Positions 10,899 through 21,980 of a stretch of DNA of 64,000 nt are shown piece after piece. Position 1 is the stretch's first letter. Each line of letters starts with the position of its first letter. The DNA lies in contig CM026571.1 in NCBI GenBank assembly GCA_015143295.1, positions 33,570,505 through 33,634,504 of the forward strand, given 5' to 3'. Made by a program: the position numbers and the translations under genes. The notes beneath the pieces are model-generated. The model saw only the letters and a program-made list of their open reading frames with translations. It had not been told where the DNA came from and made no database searches. Source of the stretch: Tetracentron sinense. Taxonomy: Eukaryota; Streptophyta; Magnoliopsida; Trochodendrales; Trochodendraceae.

Positions 10899-10993
10899 AA
10901 TAGATTAAATGTTAATCTATAATAATAGATTAAATGTTAATCTAGATTAATAGATTAAATGTTAATCTATGTTTTAGATTAAATGTTAATCTA
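10899..10993. repeat. Four tandem hairpin units (AGATTAAATGTTAATCT)
   Basis: The 17-bp unit AGATTAAATGTTAATCT occurs four times, at about 10902, 10927, 10952 and 10976, with 8-bp AT spacers. Each unit has 7-bp inverted arms (AGATTAA/TTAATCT) around a three-base centre, so each can form a small hairpin. Confidence 0.85.
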
Positions 10994-11870
10994 ATTTAAA
11001 GATAAAATAATAATTATTTGACCAACCAAATATAAGGGAATATGGGTTTGACCCATATTCATAAAACCCAATTAAAATGGACCTTATATGTGAGCTCACG
11101 CCCAAGGGGTTAACACCCTAAAAGTGGCGCCTACTTTAGTGTTCCCTATCTTTTAGGGATTTTGGTTAGTAGATAATTATTAATTAATTATCTCTTATCT
11201 AATGAGATTAGATAATTACTTGGTTGTGAAGAAACAAAAGAAATAAAGGATAATCACTAATCCCTCCATTTAAGCTCACGCCCACCCTTGGTGGAGAATC
11301 TAGATTTTCTAGGTTCATTGAACCCTATTTTTTAGGGAGTTTGTTATATCCTTTAATTAAGGAGTCATTTTTTAAAAAGAAAACTTAATATGGAAGTTTT
11401 GTGATAACAAACTTCTTGTGGAATTAACTAGGAGTCTACTAATGATAAATGTTATCATTATTAGAAACTCTAAAAGATAATTATCAAGATATGGATTAGA
11501 TCCACATCTATATATACCACAAGCCAAAACGTGTGAGGAATATTATTCAACACAAGGATTTTCGTGAGCTAAGAGTGGACACCCCAAGGGAATTTCGTGA
11601 ACTTCTTGTGGGGTTCTAAATAGTTAGAACTCCATTATCTCCTTTTTATCTTAGGATCTTCTTCTAAGGATTGATCCAAGGATTATTTTGTTCTTCATAA
11701 AACTAAGGAAATATTGGTAAGCTTCATGGAGATAGTGAAGAGCGAGGATCGAGCTGGGATTATTTCTTCGAGAAATTTCTGCAAAGAGTTTTGAAGTTCT
11801 ATCATTTTGCCTGACACCGGCGAACATCATTCACCGAGGTATTCTTCTTCTTTAATGTAGGTAATATTAA
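10994..11870 (+). other. LTR-like non-coding region with a second TATA box
   Basis: A TATATATA element at 11509-11516 is followed by leader-like sequence (cacaagccaaaacgtgtg) and a region up to about 11860 that resembles the R/U5 end of plant LTRs. The phrases tgagctcacgcccaagggg and aagctcacgcccaccc (11091, 11270) echo gttcacgcccagcc at 10440, suggesting two related, decayed LTR units side by side. No coding sequence was found. Confidence 0.4.
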
Positions 11871-12033
11871 ATGTTTGTTGTGGTGTAAAGATCTTCGAGA
11901 TCCAGATTTCCGCATATTTTTTTATCTGGAGTCCCTTCAGCAATCACAAGTCATAATTACATTTTACTCAATATGTAATTTAATGAGCATTCAAGTGAAT
12001 TCATTTTCTCCATTCCGAATAACTTGGTTCCCA

Positions 12034-12310
12034 TCTGGTGGCTCCCTTGGCCATGCCCTATAGGTCACACACCAATTGCTCTATTGGCGGCTCTTGGTGT
12101 CACATCTCAAAGAGACCGATGAAATCTCATCCTAACATCCCTACAATGGCCCTCCCGGTAATGCCCCACGACACGAATTTAGATTGTACACATGTCCTCT
12201 TTTAGTGGCCCTCTCGTTACACCTCACGGAAGCAAATGAGATCACGCACTTGTCCTCTTTTGGCAGCCCTAGGGAACACCTCACGGAAGCAAATGAAATC
12301 ATACGCTGTC
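12034..12310. repeat. Minisatellite, about four units near 75 bp
   Basis: Degenerate units share gtcctcttttggcagccct, ggaacacctcacggaagcaaatgaaatc or close variants. It occupies the place that other LTRs of this window fill with a different minisatellite. Confidence 0.65.
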
Positions 12311-12724
12311 CACCCAAGGTTAAGTCACTTATTAATTTAGAATTATAATTGTAACGACAATAACAAAGGTGTTATATCTTCCCCGCTACGGCGTCCTATA
12401 TCACACATAGCAAGGCTGATCTAACTACAATTTATTAACCAAGGTAAGTTAGTTATATCCTCCCCCATATAGCTCCATAGCGTGCTATATTACCATAGAA
12501 AGATGGATCTAACTAAGTTGTGTAAGGTCTAAATATTTTAAGCAATTCACACAAGCATGCACAATAGTTAATCATCATGGTGAATGTACAAAATATGAGA
12601 TGGTAACAATACGGAAGTAATAGAGTTAAATCATGTGTATCAATTTATGAAATAAGAAAAAAGTATTATTATGATTGAACGGATCCTATAAATGTATTGT
12701 TTCTAAGTTCTGGTATGAAAATAG

Positions 12725-12975
12725 GTAGGATCGTTCGAACGGTCCATTGATTGTTCGAATAGTCACCCCATCGTTTGAATGGTTACCCAACCATTCGAAC
12801 GGTAGACAGCTTTGGAATTGGAAAATTTTCTACAAGTAAAAAAAATATACATAACAATTCGAATGGTCAGGCGATCATTCAAACGGTCTCGAGAAAATGG
12901 AATAGTTATAATTTTTAACACAAAACAGTAGCAACCACAGTTCGAACAGTGGACAGACCATTCGAACGACCTACT
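12725..12975. repeat. Palindrome array (CGTTCGAACG type)
   Basis: Eight TTCGAA-centred units in 250 bp, among them tcgttcgaacggtcc (12731), ccattcgaacggt (12790) and ccattcgaacgacc (12959); the others are transition variants such as tcgtttgaatggtt and tcattcaaacggtct. Confidence 0.85.
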
Positions 12976-13347
12976 CGTAGATTTTGGGGAAAACCCCCAT
13001 TTTTACCCAAACCTCCAAAATCAACCCCACTTCTTCCTAGATTGCTTCTAAGCATTTAATACATTGGATGCATCATTCAAAACAGTCTTACTAAAAAATT
13101 AATACTCAAAGATGTGTTCACTTGCCTTAACCCTAGAGATTTAGGGTTTCTAGAAGAGGAAAAACTACCCAAATGGGTTTTACTTGAAGGGAACAACCCC
13201 ACCACCAAGGAATTTCACTCCTCGAACCTTGAACTGCGATCTTCAAGCTTGGACAACCCCCGAACCTTAGAACTCCTCCTTTCCTCCAAAGCCTTCTCTA
13301 TTAGTTTAGGTTTTCTAAGGGATGAGCAACTTAGGTTAACTTTAGGT

Positions 13348-13354
13348 ATTTATA
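13348..13354 (-). promoter_or_regulatory. TATA box of the 11990-13575 LTR-like unit
   Basis: Minus strand TATAAAT, followed downstream by a purine-rich leader and a gttctaaggttcggggg segment, fits an LTR core promoter. Confidence 0.5.
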
Positions 13355-13579
13355 CTAAAACGCTACTTAGTGCTTTTACCCTAATACTCATACTAATTAT
13401 GTTTGGTTACCAGCCCAAGTTAAACCCTTAGTGTATTATGCTCTTGTAATTATTCTACACTAAGTTAAACAATTACTCATAGCTAAAAGTCCCCCCCTCC
13501 CACATAGATATTTACCAAAATACCCCTAGACTAAGAGAATACATAAATACCCTTAGTAATAAATTCTTAAATTTAGAAT

Positions 13580-14000
13580 CGATACTCCTTCGGGATGGAA
13601 GGAGTCATTCCAATTGAGGTCAACTTGCCAATTGGCCAATCCGAGCTGGTGGATAAACCTCAGCACTTAGGTCTCCTCACCGTACAACTAGACTTTCTAG
13701 AGGAAAAATGAGAATTGGTAGCAATCAAGCTAGTAGCTTATCAGCAGCAGATAAAGAAATCGTACAATCACAAGGTGCATAAGAGAGAATTTCATGTTTG
13801 AGACCTGATTCTAAGCAAAGTCTTCCAAGCAACAAGGGACTTGAATTGAGGGAAATTGGGGGAAAACTAGGAAGTATTATATAACGTAGCCAAATTAGGT
13901 AAGCCCGAGGTGTATTATTTAAAAGATATGTAATGTAGAATGATCTTGAACTTGTGGTATGTTTTCAATTTACGTAAGTTTTACCAATGAATTCAACGAA
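13580..14000 (+). pseudogene. TAT-clade Ty3 integrase C-terminus
   Basis: Across two or three in-frame stops the plus strand reads GMEGVIPIEVNLP, then a Leu/Glu-rich helix (LDFLEEK), VAYQQQIKKSYNHKV, KVFQATRDLN, GKLGENWE and GKPEVYYLKDM, ending near NLRKFYQ. This is the characteristic C-terminal integrase segment of TAT-clade Ty3 elements (Retand, Grande, Ogre), which lack a chromodomain. The N-terminal part of pol is replaced by the LTR-like unit to the left. It is clearly a different clade from the chromoviruses elsewhere in the window. Confidence 0.82.
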
Positions 14001-14049
14001 CCTGTTTTGCCATAAAGCTCTTCTACTAGCAATTTGTTTTCGATAACCA

Positions 14050-14262
14050 AGCCCAGGTCCTTCCTAAGTTCATAATTGATCCCGACTCCCGGTGGGACAG
14101 GACGACACATCCCCTTTGGGGTTCCTAAGTTCGTAATCGCTCCTGACTCCTAGTGGGACAGGTCGACACGTCCCCTTCTGGATCCTTGAGACCCTAATGG
14201 CTCATCCTCCTGGTGGAACAAGTTGGCACATCCTCTTCAGAGGTTCCAAAGGAGAAAGCATC
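14050..14262. repeat. Tandem repeat, three units of about 70 bp
   Basis: Three degenerate units share cctaagttcataattgatc, gactcccggtgggacagg and cgacacatccccttt. It sits between the TAT integrase end and the antisense ORF, where TAT elements often carry variable tandem repeats. Confidence 0.75.
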
Positions 14263-14299
14263 TCCCACTGCCTACGAAGGCAAATTGATTCAAGGGAGC

Positions 14300-16031
14300 T
14301 TAGCTACTCAAATAAGCTACAAAAGAGCATTGGTGCATTGAGCAAGCACTTCAGGAAATAAACAACTTCATTCGATGAAAACCCTTCAGAGCATGGAAGC
14401 TGGTACAAAAGGGACAGAAAAGGTGATAAGAAACAACAGAAACAACAAAAAAAAGGGAAATGACAAAGTCGATCCGGCCTAAGATCTTGGTCCATCAAAA
14501 GGAGTCGAAACCTCCAGAACATCGGGATCAGATGGAGCTCTCACAATTTCAGTCAGGATGGCTACAGGTGAAGTGGCACTCTATCTGGGAAGCTGTCTCC
14601 TTTGGAGCCGGGGTGGACAAGACATACTCGGGAATAGGAATGTCAAGTTGGATGAGCCCTTCATATCCCAACTCTTCTCATTAACAACGATAGGTATTCT
14701 CTCGGTCCTCAATCCCCAGCTCATTGAGCTCCTTCTAATACCTTGCCTTTTATGGTTGTCTCAATCAAGGAAAGCTCAAGGTGAAGGGCCTTCATACAGA
14801 TGGCCAAGTTCTACCAAAGGGCCTGGTAGTCAGCCTAGGCCCTCTTAAAATTGGCTCGTCTCATTCGTGGATTCAAAAAGCTTCACCGTAAGCTCCTCCT
14901 TAGTCTTTGCCTTGGCCTTCCTTAAGGCATCGTTTTCTGCCTTCATGGCCTCGAGAGAAACCATGTGCGCAACCCAGAGTTGCTCCCGCTAACACCGAAT
15001 GGCCACAACAGCATGCACAAGCTACAAGTGAGATGCCTACTTGTCAAAATAGGCAGCACAAGACAAAAGGTAGAGCTTAAGAAAGAAGGAGCTAAGAAAC
15101 TTAAGTGATGGATAATATAACCCATGCGGATGTCATCATCCTCCTCAGACCATCCCTCAGACTTAGTCACGACCATCAAGAGCTAAAACCCGTCCACCAA
15201 GCCAAGTCCAATCTCTGGAACCTCCAGGATGGAGTCCTTCACATGTACCGGGAGGTCCAATAACAGAAGTTAGGATCCCATAAGGCAATTGGGGAGCCTT
15301 TCTCATTACAAGTAACCCCGGTGTCTTGGATATCAGATGCCTTTCTTTTGCCCTTACCACTAGCCTGAGAAACATTCTTGGAGGGAGCAAGTGCAACTTG
15401 GGAAGTAGCCTTCGATGGAATGGAACCTGAAGGAGCAAAGAGGCCATGTATTGTCTATTTTTCAACCTCCACCTGCACATGAAGTGGGAGCTCAAAAGTG
15501 CACTTCTAAGACTGGGGCTGCAGTTCTCTAGTCTGTGAGCCGACACGCACCGTACCTGGCAGGGCAAGTATTGGAGGACAGGACGAGGATGACGGGCCTC
15601 TCCCATAGGAACCAGAGCCCCTCTTGGGTGGGGGATTATACGCGGGTAGTTAAAGAGACCTCTAGCTCATATATTCCTTGCAAGCTTGCTCAGCCTCTTT
15701 GAAAAGCTCAGCAACAAGGTCCGAGTCGTAGATATTTATACGAGAGAATGTAGAGAGCCGCTGACGTCGAAGCTAAGTCAGCTCGAGTAGACAAGGCAAT
15801 TAGGGCTGAAAAATGTCCTTTTCTCTATCAACAGTAATTTGGCTTAGGACGGTGCTTTAGAAGCCGTTCGATCTCATCCTCTTCAGCTCTGTAGAGCGCA
15901 GCCTTAGTCTTCTTCGATTCTGAATGGGATAGAGGAGAAACAAGGTAAGCACACATGGAAAGTAAAAATTATACACCCTAAGTCCGAGACTTTACTTGTG
16001 CTATGATCCAAGCGGACACAGTTATCATCTG
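14300..16031 (-). pseudogene. TAT antisense extra ORF, distal (C-terminal) part
   Basis: On the minus strand, opposite to the integrase, shifting frames give a Lys/Ser-rich segment (APSKNVSQASGKGKRKASD, about 15400-15320), a coiled-coil-like stretch (SLEAMKAENDALRKAKAKT, about 14960-14900) and an acidic/hydrophobic tail toward 14480. The arrangement (N-terminal folded domain, low-complexity basic middle, coiled coil) matches the additional ORF that some TAT retrotransposons carry in antisense downstream of pol. It is interrupted at 16031 by the 16032-28475 element and continues at 28476. Several stops and frameshifts show it is dead. Confidence 0.62.
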
Positions 16032-18989
16032 TGCAACGCCCCAGAATTTTAAATAATAAAATTATGCGTTTATTGGTCCTTAACTAGGGTTAAATACTTG
16101 AGTGATTGTTAAAGTAATAAAAAGTGGGTTTTGCTCAGGATTGAAGTGCACCGAGAAAATCTCAGTTTTTTTTCTTGAAAATCGCACACAGTGTGTCGGT
16201 CGACTGTCGGGACACACCCCTATCATATCGGTTCCGTCAGGTCATTTCGCAGGACTGCGGGGCCATTATGTGTGATAAAATTGAGAAAAACTGAGAAATT
16301 AGTGGGTTTTGCAGTTTTCTTCCGGACTAAAGTGTAACTGTCAAAACTCAGTATTTTTTCCTGAAATTTTTACAGTAGGTGTCGGACTACGACAAGTTTG
16401 GTCACCTGAAGTTTCAATTCCATTGCATGTCTATTCGTGAGACCGCAGGAGTCTTAAATGTAAGAAAATCGAGAAAACCAAGAAATTCCAGATTTTTTGG
16501 AATTCAGTTGTGACTCCATAATTGTTGAGGATTCTAATAGAAATATGTGTGGCTAGTACCACAGCATGCCGGTCGGCCATGAGGATGACCTTCTGTCATT
16601 TCGGAAGTTAATCATCCCAAATGAAGAAACGGCACCATGTTTTGTGTCCAAAATTAGGAAATTAGTGGGTTTTGCAGTTTTCTTCCAGACTAAAATACAG
16701 CTGTCAAAACTCAGTATTTTTCTCTGAAATTTTTACAGTAGGTGTCGGACTACCCCAAGTTCGGTACCTAAAGTTTTGTAACGATTAGATGGCATTTGGT
16801 AGGGTTTTAGAGGCTTGTATGTGCGAAAAATCGGAAAGCCGGTCAAACTGGTCAAAGTGGTCAAAACTAGTCAAATCGGTCAAACGCCACACCAATGTGG
16901 GTCATTCATGTTGCGCACGATTCCATCCCTTAGCCTATATAAAGGCAAAGCCTTTATTCATTTTTTTCACGTCGCACAGTGAGTTGAGGACGGACGGTTC
17001 GAGCGTTTCTAGAGAGAGAAACTAGAGAGAGAGAGAAGAGAAGAGAGAAAGTGGAGGGGGTAGTTGCATACGTACTACCCTGGTGTTTTTTGACGTGCTG
17101 AACATCGTGGTGTCGTCGAATCGGGTATGCGGGACCTCAAAAAGCGTGAGAAAGGTAAAAACTCTCTCTTTCATGGTTTGGGATGTGTGAATGATGTGGA
17201 TGAATAAAATGGTCTGAGACCCAGAAATGATGTGTGGATGAATGTGGGAAGGGATTAAATTGGAGTAGAGGAATGTAGCCTCGCTTTGGGGTTCTTCGTA
17301 GATCGAAGTTTAGACTCCAGCTGATGTGCTATAGATCGCTGGGTGGTGATCAATCGCAACGATCGATCGTAAGCTGGACAGTGTGCTTTGGAATCCTATG
17401 TTAGCTCCCTTATGTTTATGGGGTCCTCCTGGGAAGCCGCAAAAGTCACGGTTGACATTTTTAAGGTAATAGAGAGTGTCCATTGGCTTTGGTGCGCTCC
17501 CTCTCAGAGTGGTATACTTGTAGATTTGGTATACAGGCGTGATGCCCAAGTGTGTCGATTATCCAAGCGGGGCTTGGGTTAATCAGGATTGTTCGTGGTT
17601 AGAAAACCTAACCCGTGGTTATGTGGGGTCATGGTTCCTCTTTGTCTAGGTCCAGAATTAAGGCATTGGATGTCGTGGGTTCCCTAGGATTGACAGATGG
17701 GAGATGTCGGTCTGTTTGTTTAGGTCATCTGTGGTTCCTCTTGGACTAGGTTATGAGTGGTGGCATTGGATGTCGTGGTTCCTCCGAGACTGGTAATCAA
17801 GAGATGTCAGAGTCCTAAGGAGTCAATGGCTGAGTATCCGATGGTGTATAGTCTAAGGGTTTCTCTCTGGATGGGTCAGAAGAGGGCGGCAGCCGGGTCT
17901 ATCGGGGTTACCTTCGTGGTGGGACGTCTAGGAGTGGTGGTATTAGATGTCATGGTTCCTCCATAAAACTAGCCAGAAGAGGCCGATAGGCAAGTTGCCG
18001 TGGGTTCCTTCTGGACTGATATCTAGCTGAGATAGCAGTGAATACACGAGATGTGGTCAGCTAGTGGATTTGAGGAGTTTGTTCTTGTAGGGTAGGTGCC
18101 CGTGTAGTATGAAATCTTCGGCTTCGCGGTTTGTTGAACTGGAGTGCTCATGTGTCGTAACAGTTGGTCGAGCCGGAGTGCTCAGGTTGGTATTGAATCT
18201 TTAGATTCAGGGTTGTACGAGCAGGTGTGCTCAAAGTTGTAGTGAATAGTTGGTATTTGGGTCGGAGTACCCAAAGTTCGATCTTGATCGGGTATATATT
18301 ACCCTAGATTGTGTAAGTGAGTCTAAAAGACTCAAGTGATGATTGATGATTGGACAAGGGTCCAAGTATGTATAGTGCAAATAAAATTGTGCATGGGCCT
18401 ACGGCCAGTTAATAGAGTCGAAAGACTCGAAGAATAACATGATTGTTGTGTGGAATGTTAAAATGAATTCATAGCTGGATATCTTCAAGATTGGGAATCT
18501 CGTGTTGGGTGAAATAGCTCTGTGTGACCGTATGTCACATTATAACTTGGATATATTATTATACTGTATCATAACACTGGATCTATACTATTATGTTGTT
18601 ATTGATGCATGTTAATTCATGGAAAATAGTATAGATGGACTGTGATTTTTATTAGGCTTCATAGCTCACTGACGTTTTTTGTCAACAGATACAGGAGCTG
18701 CTGAGCAATAGGTGTGGATCCTGCACCTTGGACCTTTTTGGATTTTGGATAGAGACTACCCAGCACGTTAATGGCGCCTACGTTTTGTAAATAGACATAA
18801 ATGTAATTAATACAGGTATTTGTTTTGTGGTGATGGCTATTGTGATGACCAGTGATGATTTGCCTCATTGGGGGCAAGGTTTAAAATTTCCCGCAATTTT
18901 CATGGGCAAAATCTTCCACTGCATTAGTATAAATGACTGGGCGCGCGTCTCGGGACACGATTCCTAAGGCGTGGGTTCGAGGTGTCACA
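16032..18989 (+). repeat. 5' LTR (2958 bp) of the 16032-28475 element
   Basis: Starts TGCAACGCCCCAGAAT and ends GGTGTCACA. It has a TATA box at 16936-16943, and upstream of it a duplicated block of about 110 bp (16302-16410 and 16657-16775, sharing gtgggttttgcagttttctt). A repetitive downstream region (about 17600-18060) shares motifs such as ttggatgtcgtggttcctcc. A single GATCGATC-type palindrome (cgatcgatcg, about 17360) is present but no array. Confidence 0.92.
16936..16943 (+). promoter_or_regulatory. TATA box, 5' LTR of the 16032 element
   Basis: TATATAAA in the context tagcctatataaaggc; the same box is at 26390-26397 in the other LTR. Transcription would begin about 30 bp downstream, near the cgcacagtgagttg segment. 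Confidence 0.7.
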
Positions 18990-18991
18990 AT

Positions 18992-19005
18992 TGATATCAG
19001 AGCCA
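18992..19005 (+). other. Primer-binding site (iMet type, one mismatch)
   Basis: TGATATCAGAGCC lies just after the LTR end. It differs from TGGTATCAGAGCC by one transition and is the expected iMet tRNA site. Confidence 0.8.
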
Positions 19006-19760
19006 ATAGCAATAACCATCACACAAATCATACTTGGGAATAATACACCTAGAACCATTGGATAGGCAATCCCTTAGAGATTTATTTGATATTCCTAGTT
19101 GAGTGATTGCTGTACATATCATGTTTCGAAATAAGACATTGATTTGGAATATGTGCATGTGCAGGAATGGCATGGACGCACCGAATTCCCACCAAGCGGG
19201 AGATAACTCTTTTTGAGTGGGCGGTGACCATGCAAAGAAGACATCATGCTGGATGGTCACCGCACTATACACTTAAAGGTGGTGCGACCACTTTGCAAGG
19301 GAATGACCGCACAAGCAATGCGCGAATCCGTGAGACAGAGCGAGATTGACTGGTTGTTGAGAGAGGCTAGACCTGATGCAGAGGACCAGGCGCCGCAGGA
19401 GGATAATGTAGCGGTCTTACAGATAGAGGTTGAGACTTACGGAGTATAGGATCATGGGGGAAGAGCGTGGTGCATCTATATCATTTTGGAGTATAATAGA
19501 TGCCCGAATCGGTCTTTCCATCATTATATCACTTTTTGTATGTGTACAGCTACATGATGTTTTGTATACGCTGGTGTACTACTATACTATACAATGTTGT
19601 TTTGTATATATTAACATTGAAATGAATGAAATGTTTCTTTTTGACTATCGAACTCTTGAGTGCATTTCTTTTCATTTCATTATATTTATAAAGCATTCGC
19701 TATTGTATAATTATAAGATTTTTTCTGCATGATTTGCAAAGAACTTAAAGTATGCGCCTG
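19006..19760 (+). other. Leader/gag region without recognisable gag
   Basis: Where gag should be, there is only a short open stretch (19167-19349, starting MAWTHRIPTKREITLFEWA) with no capsid or zinc-knuckle motif, then AT-rich sequence to 19740. No CCHC motif is present. The gag gene and the first half of protease appear to have been deleted or replaced. Confidence 0.6.
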
Positions 19761-19765
19761 ACACA

Positions 19766-20328
19766 TTGGAACACACGATGTCTATATCTACTCTGTCAGG
19801 GAGGGTCATATGCACAAAAATAGTCCACGATAGGTGTCCTATCCTTATTAATAGTGTGCAAATGATCATAGATTTGATTGTTCTGGACATGAAAGATTAT
19901 GATATCATCCTTGGGATGGATTGGTTGGCCAACTACCATGCAGTGGTAGAATGTAAAACCAAGAAAGTGATATTTCAAATTCCGGACATTCCAGAGTTCA
20001 AGATGCAAAGTGTTGTGCGAGGTCAGGCACGCAAGCTGATCTCTACTATTAAAGCATGTCACCTTTTGGATAAAGGTTGTACGGGTTAATTGGCAGCCGT
20101 TGAAATTGATAAAGATGAAGACATTGTGCTAAGAAATATGCCAGTGGTACGGGAATTTCAAGATGTATTCCCGAAGGAGTTGCCAGGACTTCCTCCCACT
20201 CGAGAGATCGATTTTTCGATCAATATAACTCTAGGCGTAGCCCCGATATCAAAGACTCCGTATCGGATGGCTCCAGCAGAATTGCAAGAATTGAAGATTC
20301 AATTGCAAGATTTACTAGACAAGGGTTT
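19766..20328 (+). pseudogene. Protease remnant and RT linker, 5' part of pol
   Basis: The frame begins at MSISTLSGRVICTKIV, which in relatives lies after the active-site DSG, so the catalytic aspartate is missing. It then shows IDLIVLDMKDYDIILGMDWL and, after one stop at 20089, the linker DVFPKELPGLPPTREIDF and PYRMAPAELQELK. The frame runs straight into the solo LTR at 20329 and resumes at 22699 after the duplicated GGTTT. Disregarding the insertion and one GGTTT, the pol frame is uninterrupted at this point, which shows the break is caused by the insertion. Confidence 0.9.
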
Positions 20329-20532
20329 TGTAGAGCCCCGAACTTTTGACATTTATGCATGACCCTTTCGTAGCCATTTTTCCTTTAAAGTAGTACAATT
20401 AATAAATAAGGAAGAAATTGGAAATTCCGAAACGTCAGAAATGTTCCTTTTCGAAGTACGAACCCAACGCAAGTTGAATCGTCAAAATCGGGCGAACGAG
20501 TCAAAAGTTATGGCCAAAACAATCTGGACCTG

Positions 20533-20725
20533 CAGGCCACCGATCGCTCGATCCATGGAGCGATCGATCAGTCCAAAACCGATCGCTCGGAGGCTATCGA
20601 CTGGTCAAGATTTTTGTATGGAGAAATTTTCCAGAGAGTGAGATTTTAACCGATCGCTCGGTTATAAAACCGATCGATCGGTAGGCAACCGATCGATCGG
20701 TCATTAACACCGATCGCTCGGTCCT
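20533..20725. repeat. Palindrome array (CCGATCGATCGG / CCGATCGCTCGG type)
   Basis: Seven units in 190 bp just upstream of the TATA box. Two are perfect CCGATCGATCGG palindromes (about 20670 and 20689) and four are ccgatcgctcgg-type, a fixed variant rather than random decay. The CGATCGATCG core is shared with the arrays at 7290 and 51072, but the outer bases differ. Confidence 0.88.
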
Positions 20726-20784
20726 CGCGTTTTACAGAATTTTCACTAAGGGTATTTTCGGCATTCGGGTGTTATACCCTTTCT

Positions 20785-20790
20785 TATATA
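20785..20790 (+). promoter_or_regulatory. TATA box of the 20329 solo LTR
   Basis: TATATA in the context ttcttatataggattgcccg, about 60 bp after the end of the palindrome array and followed by a GA-rich leader. Confidence 0.7.
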
Positions 20791-21637
20791 GGATTGCCCG
20801 AGCCTGGCTCATTCTCAACACTTAGAAGATTTGAGAGATTAGAAGAGAGGAGAAAGGGTTCCTAAACCTAGGGTTTCCATTTTGAAGAGGAATCAAGGGG
20901 TTTGAGACCCTAGATCATCCTCAAGCACGTTTTCCTTCAAAGATCTCGGCTCAAGCTCGGGTGGAGCTCGTGTTCCAAGCTAGGGCAGCAACTCACGGTC
21001 GTTTGGAAGAGGGATTTCTTCCTCATCTCTTCAAGGTCGGTACTTTTTACTACCCCCCTAGTTATAGCCTCTCCTTTCCTTATTTCTTCTTGTTTTCCTT
21101 CATATATATATATATTATGAGATGGTTGGTATGTATGGTAAATGGAGATGGATGTTGGCGAATGGATGCCGTGTGGATGATGTAATGAATGAATGGGGAA
21201 GGGCATCGTACTAATAATAAACATACTAGTGTGATGTGAGTATAACCCACCTAGAAAAGCATGTTGTAGGGTTAATAAATAATGAACACACCATGTTTGA
21301 TGAAATGCCAAGATGAATGAAATGAATAAGAAATTAAGAAAATTCATGTTTAAGGTTTATGGAAATTTGCTAGGGTTATGATAGTGTGCCTTCTTGTTTT
21401 CCCTAAATTACACAAATATTGAATTGCTCAATTGATTGATGTCTATGGATTGTTATGTATTGTTAACTCTCCAAATGTCACATTTAAATTTAAATACAAG
21501 TATGTACACGCTTCCACGAGCACGCATGCATGACATGATTTACCGAGGTTTTCAAGAATGAGATTTAGAGGTGGGGCATATCCTACGATATGTTTTACCT
21601 CGCTTTTGGCAAGGACAAGACAATCATGCATTTTCAT

Positions 21638-21980
21638 AAGAAGGGTCTCCCTTCCCTTGCAAGTGCATACATAACATAAGAAGGGCCTCCCTTCCCTCGC
21701 AAGTACATCTCACAAGGACATCTCACAAGTGAAAGGACATGACATGAGCATTTAGGAAGAAGGGTCTCCCTTCCCTCACAAGTAGTTTACTTTTCCAAGC
21801 ATGATACAAGCATGGGCATTTAGGAAGAAGGGTCTCCCTTCCCTCACAAGTAGTTTACTTTTTCAAGCAAGCATGACAAGACATGGCATGACAAGCATAA
21901 TCATTCTAGGAAGAAGGGTCTCCCTTCTCTCACAAGTAGTTTACTTTCCAAGCAAGCATGACAAGGCATGGCATGACACG
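21638..21980. repeat. LTR minisatellite, five units
   Basis: Units share aagaagggtctcccttccct and cacaagtagtttac, with spacers rich in gcatgaca. It lies at the same place in the LTR as the unrelated minisatellite at 6108-6488. Confidence 0.88.

Larger units (their letters stand above)
11990..13575 (-). repeat. LTR-like unit on the minus strand (ends not resolved)
   Basis: In minus-strand sense it has a TATA box (13348-13354), a leader with plant-like gene-start texture, a TTCGAA palindrome array (12975-12725) and a minisatellite (12310-12034). This is the same set of parts seen in the LTRs at 5398, 20329 and 49072, in the same order except that the array lies downstream of the TATA box. It abuts a TAT integrase fragment at about 13580. 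TG/CA termini and a target-site duplication were not identified. Confidence 0.5.

Noticed and set aside
15163..15606. 147-residue minus-strand open frame as the true TAT ORF
   Set aside because: The neighbouring frame, with KGKRKASD and other charged motifs, fits the family better; the long frame has no recognisable content.
21638..21980. Regular repeats as a CRISPR array
   Set aside because: Units are degenerate and of unequal spacing, no cas genes exist, and the repeat sits inside an LTR with defined ends.
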